Positions 59,339 through 64,000 of a stretch of 64,000 bases of DNA are shown here, piece after piece. The position numbers and the translations under genes are program-made. The notes beneath the pieces are model-generated. The model saw only the letters and a program-made list of their open reading frames with translations, did not search any database and was not told the DNA's origin. Origin of the DNA: a virus; the IMG/VR virus record IMGVR_UViG_3300042391_000634, positions 271,631 through 335,630 of that record. One strand, 5' to 3'. How positions within the stretch are numbered: the stretch's first letter is position 1; the number at the start of each line of letters is the position of its first letter.

Positions 59339-60103
59339 ATGGCGACATTATTTGGATTCGGTGATAGTTTTACCGGCGGACATTTTTTAGATAAAGACTT
59401 TGAACCATATAAACAGTGGAAGGAGTATAGGGGAGGAGATTTACCACCAGTGTGGATAGATTTATTAGGTGATAAACTTAATATGAATGTTATAAACTAT
59501 GGACATGGGGGTAACTCAAATCAAGAAATATTTGAAACAATATGTAACAACTGTTATCAATTTAAAAAAGAGGATATTGTTATAATTAACTGGACTGAGA
59601 TACATAGATTTAGATGGGTCGCATATGGTAATTATAGGGCTCCCGAAGGTATTTTTAATGTAGATTATTGGAGAAGAATATCTGCCGCTTCTGATGATAG
59701 TGAAGAAATTAAGAACCAAACAAAAATGGATATTATTCAAAATAGATCTTCTTATTTGTATATTGAAGAGATCTATAATTATGAAAAAATTATAGATCAA
59801 CTATCAAAATCAATTGGATTTAATGTTTTCTATTGGTCTGGTGATAGTGATATTATTTACAGATTACCGTCAGATAAATTAAAACAAAAGAAATATATTA
59901 TTAATGATTTAATATCTAATATTACAGAAAATCCCCCCAACATCTTTAGATTAGGTGGTATTTTCTTTGATACAATAAAACATTACGGTGGGTTAATAGT
60001 TAAAGAAGAAACAAATGAAAATTGTACCGATACACATTTAGGAGAAAGTGGACATAGAGTTCAATTTGAATTATTTTATAATTATATTATAAAAAATATT
60101 TAA
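59339..60103 (+). CDS. SGNH/GDSL-like hydrolase (array copy 1)
   Basis: The ATG at 59339 begins MATLFGFGDSFTGGHFL; an upstream frame start overlaps the previous gene and is less likely. The 254-residue protein has GHGGNSNQEIF (Gly/Asn), IVIINWTEIHRFRW and DTHLGESGHRVQFE (Asp, His). RGGDLPPVW is shared with 2963 (RGGNLPPVW) and 62243 (RGGNLPLCW). It ends IIKNI like the copies at 2963 and 60103. Confidence 0.75.
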   Translation: MATLFGFGDSFTGGHFLDKDFEPYKQWKEYRGGDLPPVWIDLLGDKLNMNVINYGHGGNSNQEIFETICNNCYQFKKEDIVIINWTEIHRFRWVAYGNYRAPEGIFNVDYWRRISAASDDSEEIKNQTKMDIIQNRSSYLYIEEIYNYEKIIDQLSKSIGFNVFYWSGDSDIIYRLPSDKLKQKKYIINDLISNITENPPNIFRLGGIFFDTIKHYGGLIVKEETNENCTDTHLGESGHRVQFELFYNYIIKNI

Positions 60104-60870
60104 TGAGTACATTATTTACATTTGGTTGTAGTTTTAGTGAGGAATTTAGTGTTCTATTACCAAGAACATCCCCCAATACAAGAGTTGACTATATTGAACA
60201 ATACTTTAATGGTGTTGCACCAGATTCATGGCCTACGATGTTATCTAAAAAGTTAGGATTTGATATTAAAAATTATTCAGGTAATGGGGGGTATAAAGAC
60301 CCAATAAATAACATAGGTGAAGGTAATTGTAATCAATCGGTATTAAACAACATCGCATATTATTGTAATCAGTTTAAGAAAGGGGACATTGTTATTGTTG
60401 AATGGACGTATATTGAAAGGTTTAAATGGGCGAACGAAACAGGTAAGTCAATGATATCTGTTTATCCCGCGTTTGTTCCTGGTACTGGAATACCTGATTA
60501 TCCAGATTACATCGATAATAACACAGCGGAGAACATATTTGTTAATAGAACAAATCCAATATGGATTAATGAATTATTCATTCAACAGAAACTATTAAAT
60601 CAATTTGCAGATAATACAGGATTTAATATATTTTATTGGACTGTAGATAATAATATTATAAATTATAAGAATAAAGAAATTAAAAATGATAAAAAGTATT
60701 TGTTATCAGATACGTTGGGTGAAAGAGATTATATGAATTTATTTAAAGAAGAAGGTGCTAAAACAATAATAGAAGAAACAAACGAAAAAGTCAGAGATTG
60801 GCATTATGGTGTAACGGGTCATCAGGTTCAATGTGATTTGTTTTATAACTATATTATAAAAAATATTTAA
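60103..60870 (+). CDS. SGNH/GDSL-like hydrolase (array copy 2)
   Basis: The 255-residue product has FGCSFSEEFS (nucleophile), a longer glycine block GNGGYKDPINN, IVIVEWTYIERFKW and DWHYGVTGHQ. It shares the VNRTNPIWINE and YNYIIKNI segments with its neighbours and overlaps both by one base. Clearly a tandem paralogue. Confidence 0.75.
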   Translation: MSTLFTFGCSFSEEFSVLLPRTSPNTRVDYIEQYFNGVAPDSWPTMLSKKLGFDIKNYSGNGGYKDPINNIGEGNCNQSVLNNIAYYCNQFKKGDIVIVEWTYIERFKWANETGKSMISVYPAFVPGTGIPDYPDYIDNNTAENIFVNRTNPIWINELFIQQKLLNQFADNTGFNIFYWTVDNNIINYKNKEIKNDKKYLLSDTLGERDYMNLFKEEGAKTIIEETNEKVRDWHYGVTGHQVQCDLFYNYIIKNI

Positions 60871-61610
60871 TGAATACATTATTTACATTTGGATGTAGTT
60901 ATACTGAAGATTTTGAAAGAGTTCTTGAAATTACTAAAAATAGTGATTTTATACCCGCACAAAGAAGATATGTTGAAAATCATTTAGATGGTAGAACACC
61001 AAAATCGTGGCCTCAATTATTGAGTGAAAAATTGGAGATAGATTTAAAAAATTATGGAGGAGGTGGAATGTCAAATTATCAAATATTTGAAGAGATATGT
61101 GAACATTGTAATGAATTTAAAGAAAACGATATTGTAATAATTGGATGGACACATATAACGAGATTTAGGTGGCCATTCAACAACGGGGGTTGGTCCTCTA
61201 TTTTTTCAGATTTTACCGAAACCACTTCTGAGTTGATGAGTAAAATAACACACAGTGAAATATTAGTTAATAGAACAAATAAAATGTTTATTAATGAAAT
61301 ATATCAATATCAAAAACTATTAGAACAATTTTGTAAATTACTTGGTGTTAAATTATATTTTTGGTCATCAGATGATAACATTATATATAAAGAAAATAAA
61401 GAATTTTTTACCGATAAAAAATATTTATTAAATGATTTAATTTCAAATAATAACAACATCTTTAACATCATACAAAAAAATGGTGGTAAAACAATAAACG
61501 AAGAAACTAATGGTGAAATACCTGATAATCATTTAGCGGAAACTGGACATAGAGTACAAGCTGAACTTTTTTACAATCACATTATAAATGGGAAACAAAA
61601 AATTATTTAA
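60870..61610 (+). CDS. SGNH/GDSL-like hydrolase (array copy 3)
   Basis: The 246-residue protein has FGCSYTEDFE (nucleophile), GGGGMSNYQIF (Gly/Asn), IVIIGWTHITRFRW and DNHLAETGHRVQAE. It shares VNRTNKMFINE with copy 2. It ends in KQKII and overlaps the oxygenase gene by 23 bases. Confidence 0.75.
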   Translation: MNTLFTFGCSYTEDFERVLEITKNSDFIPAQRRYVENHLDGRTPKSWPQLLSEKLEIDLKNYGGGGMSNYQIFEEICEHCNEFKENDIVIIGWTHITRFRWPFNNGGWSSIFSDFTETTSELMSKITHSEILVNRTNKMFINEIYQYQKLLEQFCKLLGVKLYFWSSDDNIIYKENKEFFTDKKYLLNDLISNNNNIFNIIQKNGGKTINEETNGEIPDNHLAETGHRVQAELFYNHIINGKQKII

Positions 61611-62241
61611 CAATGGATACCTAATTGGATCTTTTGACTATGATAGTATCATTAAAGATGATATAGATTTAGTAATTGAAAAATCAAAAGATACTAATAA
61701 TTTATCTTGTAGATATGACATTGCCGGTAAAGACCTAATTAAATTACATTTCACTAAGAGCTGCACTTACGAACAAAGTTTAATGTATGATAAATACGTT
61801 AAAGAAACTGATGAAAATGTATTCGGGGTATTTCAAAAATGGTTTAGTATAGACATACCAGTGAGTGACAATTTTAGAAAATTATCTTTCGAATTGATAA
61901 AGGATTTATACGATTTAAAAGATGATAGTAAATTGATTTATAATGATGAATATACAATGTTTAATGATGGTTGTTTTATAAATTCTCACGTTGATAATGA
62001 TAAAGATTCTAAAAGAAGAATATGTGTGGTTTTGATTTATCTTAATAAAGAAATACCTAAAGATGCCATTGGAGGTGGTTTAACGATTGAAGATTCACAC
62101 GGTGTTAAAGTTACAGTTGAACCAAAGTATACAACATATACCATTTTAGATTTTACAAATAATAATTTAAGACATGAGGTATCTAAAGTAAAAAATTGGA
62201 ATAGATATACCTACATTAACTTTATTGATTTAATAGATTAA
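61588..62241 (+). CDS. 2-oxoglutarate/Fe(II)-dependent oxygenase
   Basis: The 217-residue protein has the facial triad NSHVDND (H134, D136) and LRHEVSKV (H196), with R206 in NRYTYINF for 2-oxoglutarate. GGGLTIED is the usual strand before the distal half. It is the fourth complete oxygenase of the window, embedded in the SGNH array as the others are near SGNH genes at 12968 and 16124. Substrate unknown. Confidence 0.78.
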   Translation: MGNKKLFNNGYLIGSFDYDSIIKDDIDLVIEKSKDTNNLSCRYDIAGKDLIKLHFTKSCTYEQSLMYDKYVKETDENVFGVFQKWFSIDIPVSDNFRKLSFELIKDLYDLKDDSKLIYNDEYTMFNDGCFINSHVDNDKDSKRRICVVLIYLNKEIPKDAIGGGLTIEDSHGVKVTVEPKYTTYTILDFTNNNLRHEVSKVKNWNRYTYINFIDLID

Positions 62242-62242
62242 C

Positions 62243-63046
62243 ATGAATACAATACACGCATTTGGAGACAGTTATACAGAGGGACAACCATACGAATGTA
62301 CTTACCCACCATTTATTCAATGGAGAGAATTAAGAGGTGGAAACCTACCATTATGTTGGGTTGATATATTAGGAGAGAAGTTAGGTATGGAAACAATTAA
62401 TCGTGGAGTTGGTGGTAATTCTAATGTTCAAATATTTCAGGATGTTTGTGAACACGCACATACTTTTAAGAAAGGGGACATTGTGTTTGTAAATTGGGCA
62501 TATAGGGATAGGTTTAGATGGGGATGTTTAATAAAATACGCTGACGGATCTTGGTCACATAAAGATAAAGAAGGTAATCCATTACACACTTGGAGAAAGT
62601 TAAGTTCACATAATGGTAATCCTGACGATTTTAATTATATCTCTAAATCAACCAAGGAGGAAATAGTTGTTAACAGATCAACCGGTTTGTATATTGATGA
62701 GATTTACAATTATGAGAATATAATTGAACAGTATGCCGATGCGAGAGGATTTGAAATTTATTTTTGGTCTACTGACAATGATATAATATATTCGTTACCT
62801 CCTGAAAAATACAACCAAAAGAAATATATATTACATAATGTAATAACACCACGTCAGTATGTTAAGGAATATCATGGGGGTGACTTTATGTCTATGATTA
62901 TGTTTAAAGGTGGTGAAACCATATATATGGAAACAAACCACGTTGTTGAGGATGATACTCATTTAGGTGAGAAAGGACATAAAATACAAGCTGAATTATT
63001 TTACGAATACATTTTAAAATATGAGAATATTAGTATTAAAACATAG
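62243..63046 (+). CDS. SGNH/GDSL-like hydrolase (array copy 4)
   Basis: The 267-residue protein has AFGDSYTEGQPY (nucleophile), GVGGNSNVQIF (Gly/Asn), IVFVNWAYRDRFRW and DDTHLGEKGHKIQAE. It shares the FYWSTDND/FYWSGDSD-type segment with copy 1 and the RGGNLP stretch with 2963. Its 3' end overlaps the sulfotransferase-like gene by 26 bases. Confidence 0.75.
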   Translation: MNTIHAFGDSYTEGQPYECTYPPFIQWRELRGGNLPLCWVDILGEKLGMETINRGVGGNSNVQIFQDVCEHAHTFKKGDIVFVNWAYRDRFRWGCLIKYADGSWSHKDKEGNPLHTWRKLSSHNGNPDDFNYISKSTKEEIVVNRSTGLYIDEIYNYENIIEQYADARGFEIYFWSTDNDIIYSLPPEKYNQKKYILHNVITPRQYVKEYHGGDFMSMIMFKGGETIYMETNHVVEDDTHLGEKGHKIQAELFYEYILKYENISIKT

Positions 63047-63602
63047 AAGAGCAGGTGGGTTTAATTTATCTCAATGGATTGCGAGTGAATTACAACTTCA
63101 TCATTATCATGAACCTTTAGGTGAAGACAACCCATTTAATAGACATAACGCCGAACGTGCATTATATGGTGGTAATGTGGTTATAGAAGAAATACCTGAA
63201 TCAATTAAAGAATTTGGATTGGACTATGAGGAATATCTTAATACATTTGATAAGATAATATGTTTAACAAGAAATGATATTAAAGAATGTGCAATTAGTT
63301 TACAGACATTCATTAGGAAAGATAAGTATGAACAATATAATATCATAAACACAGATTGGTTAAATTTAAATCAATCTGAATTTAATTTAAATGAGGAATA
63401 TCTTAATAAATCAAAAATAGAAATTTTAAATGTTATTAATGGTTTGCAAGTTACTTATGAAGATATATTCGAAACAAAAAAAGATGTCCAAGAAGTAGTT
63501 AACTATTTGGGAATGAACAAATTAAGATATATTGAAACATTAAATATTATAGATCCTGCTGCTAAAAAATTACGGAATATATCAACTAAAAAATTGATTT
63601 GA
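63021..63602 (+). CDS. Sulfotransferase-like P-loop protein
   Basis: The 193-residue product begins ILVLKHRRAGGFNLSQWIASEL, matching the PAPS 5'-phosphosulfate loop position, and has KIICLTRNDIKECAISLQTF, matching the Arg/Ser 3'-phosphate motif, as in the 12277 gene. It is short but keeps both halves of the site. With an APS-kinase-like gene in the same window a sulfation route is plausible. It ends in TKKLI. Confidence 0.55.
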   Translation: MRILVLKHRRAGGFNLSQWIASELQLHHYHEPLGEDNPFNRHNAERALYGGNVVIEEIPESIKEFGLDYEEYLNTFDKIICLTRNDIKECAISLQTFIRKDKYEQYNIINTDWLNLNQSEFNLNEEYLNKSKIEILNVINGLQVTYEDIFETKKDVQEVVNYLGMNKLRYIETLNIIDPAAKKLRNISTKKLI

Positions 63603-63615
63603 TATATTGAATTAT

Positions 63616-63632
63616 TTTTCATATATTATAAT
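63616..63632 (+). promoter_or_regulatory. Promoter-like AT-rich element
   Basis: TTTTTCATATATTATA precedes the ATG at 63650 by about 18 bases and closely matches the element before 16958. Confidence 0.35.
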
Positions 63633-63649
63633 TGTAAATAACTATACAA

Positions 63650-63763
63650 ATGAGAGAGGCTTTTGATGTAATGAGTGAACATCCATTCCTTACAATTTTC
63701 TTGGGATTTGTCCTAATGGTGGTCGTAAGTGAAATAACCGAGATATTTAAGAGAAAGGAGTAA
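63650..63763 (+). CDS. Small membrane protein (37 aa)
   Basis: The product has one membrane span (FLTIFLGFVLMVVVSEI) after a short polar start and ends FKRKE. Proteins of this size and HPFL-x-IFL start are, from memory, frequent in marine T4-like phages. It is followed by a gene with an unusual Shine-Dalgarno-like leader. Confidence 0.5.
   Translation: MREAFDVMSEHPFLTIFLGFVLMVVVSEITEIFKRKE
63756..63760 (+). promoter_or_regulatory. Shine-Dalgarno-like sequence before the last gene
   Basis: AAGGAG immediately precedes TAACATG, placing a canonical ribosome-binding sequence about four bases from the ATG at 63765. It is part of the end of the preceding gene. Such sites are rare in this window, where most starts rely on A-rich leaders. 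Confidence 0.4.
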
Positions 63764-63764
63764 C

Positions 63765-64000
63765 ATGAAAAAATTTTTATTTTTCCGCGGATATGTGGAA
63801 ACCAATTTGTTGGATATTGATTGGGAAGAAATCAATAGAAGAATGAATACCAACATAATACCAATAACATATCCAACTTGGACAGGAACAACATATACCC
63901 CAACATGGGTTGTAAATCCGAGTTATATAACGTATACTCAACCTAATTATACGATTACAACCACACCTGGTACAGGAACTTATACAATACCTTACAACGG
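63765..64000 (+). CDS. Thr/Tyr/Pro-rich protein, 3' end outside window
   Basis: The gene is cut by the right edge after 78 codons. The start MKKFLFFRGYVETNLLDIDWEE is followed by a stretch very rich in Thr, Pro and Tyr (TYPTWTGTTYTP, TQPNYTITTTPGTGTYT). This composition suggests a surface-exposed, extended or repeat-bearing virion protein, and another hydroxyl-rich candidate acceptor for the glycosylation enzymes. No family recognised. Confidence 0.5.
   Translation, partial: MKKFLFFRGYVETNLLDIDWEEINRRMNTNIIPITYPTWTGTTYTPTWVVNPSYITYTQPNYTITTTPGTGTYTIPYN

Noticed and set aside
1-64000. tRNA and rRNA genes
   Set aside because: I looked for T-loop and anticodon-arm patterns and found nothing convincing; a covariance-model search (for example tRNAscan-SE) would be needed to exclude a divergent tRNA.

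Overview
The window is viral DNA: a stretch of a large tailed-phage genome, very AT-rich and densely packed, with genes joined by overlapping stop/start codons (TAATG, ATGA). Phage identity rests on a collagen-like tail fibre with a self-cleaving S74 chaperone tail, a peptidoglycan-degrading virion-type enzyme, two DNA methyltransferases, a DnaQ-type exonuclease, many 30-100-residue orphan proteins, and no ribosomal or tRNA genes that I can see. The host is probably a member of the Bacteroidota. Shine-Dalgarno sites are almost absent, and several leaders carry the TTTG-N19/20-TAnnTTTG promoter typical of that phylum. Both window ends cut a gene.

Region 1 (1-22475, plus strand) is a carbohydrate and protein modification island. 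It holds a nucleotide-sugar dehydrogenase, several glycosyltransferases, a NodU-type carbamoyltransferase, an APS-kinase-like protein with a nucleotidyltransferase and a DUF2061 protein, a degenerate Hint-domain protein, three consecutive Fe(II)/2-oxoglutarate oxygenases plus a truncated fourth, a sulfotransferase-like protein, a radical SAM protein, two TibC-like O-heptosyltransferases (one fused to another domain), a 911-residue GT4 / GT-A / FkbM fusion and five SGNH hydrolases. Region 2 (22500-24900) is the tail fibre with about 39 Gly-Ser/Thr-Ser triplets and a small companion. Region 3 (25968-34848, mostly minus strand) is a second sugar island: GT2, GT92-like, DUF3431 and GT4 transferases, an SDR epimerase, two methyltransferases, and an 80-residue piece resembling T4 gp23 capsid protein. 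Region 4 (34900-58930) is mixed: DNA methyltransferases, DUF192, two PcfJ-like proteins, an IscU/IscA pair, a ferredoxin, a virion-type lysin, a metallophosphoesterase, an exonuclease, an orphan DnaA domain IV protein and many small proteins. Region 5 (58981-64000) is a tandem array of four SGNH hydrolases with an oxygenase and a sulfotransferase-like protein.

Taken together, the genes look like a phage-encoded system for building and decorating glycans: sugar supply, transfer, carbamoylation, sulfation, methylation, hydroxylation and esterase/acyl editing. A likely acceptor is the phage's own Ser/Thr-rich fibre, which lies directly downstream of a TibC-like transferase. The most unusual signal is a shared C-terminal ending, a polar or basic residue followed by two aliphatic residues (TII, TLL, KII, KLI, SLI). 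It occurs on 16 otherwise unrelated modification enzymes and on none of the other genes I translated. A second recurring signal, TATTTATA, sits just upstream of about ten genes, mostly structural or virion-like, and is a candidate late promoter element.
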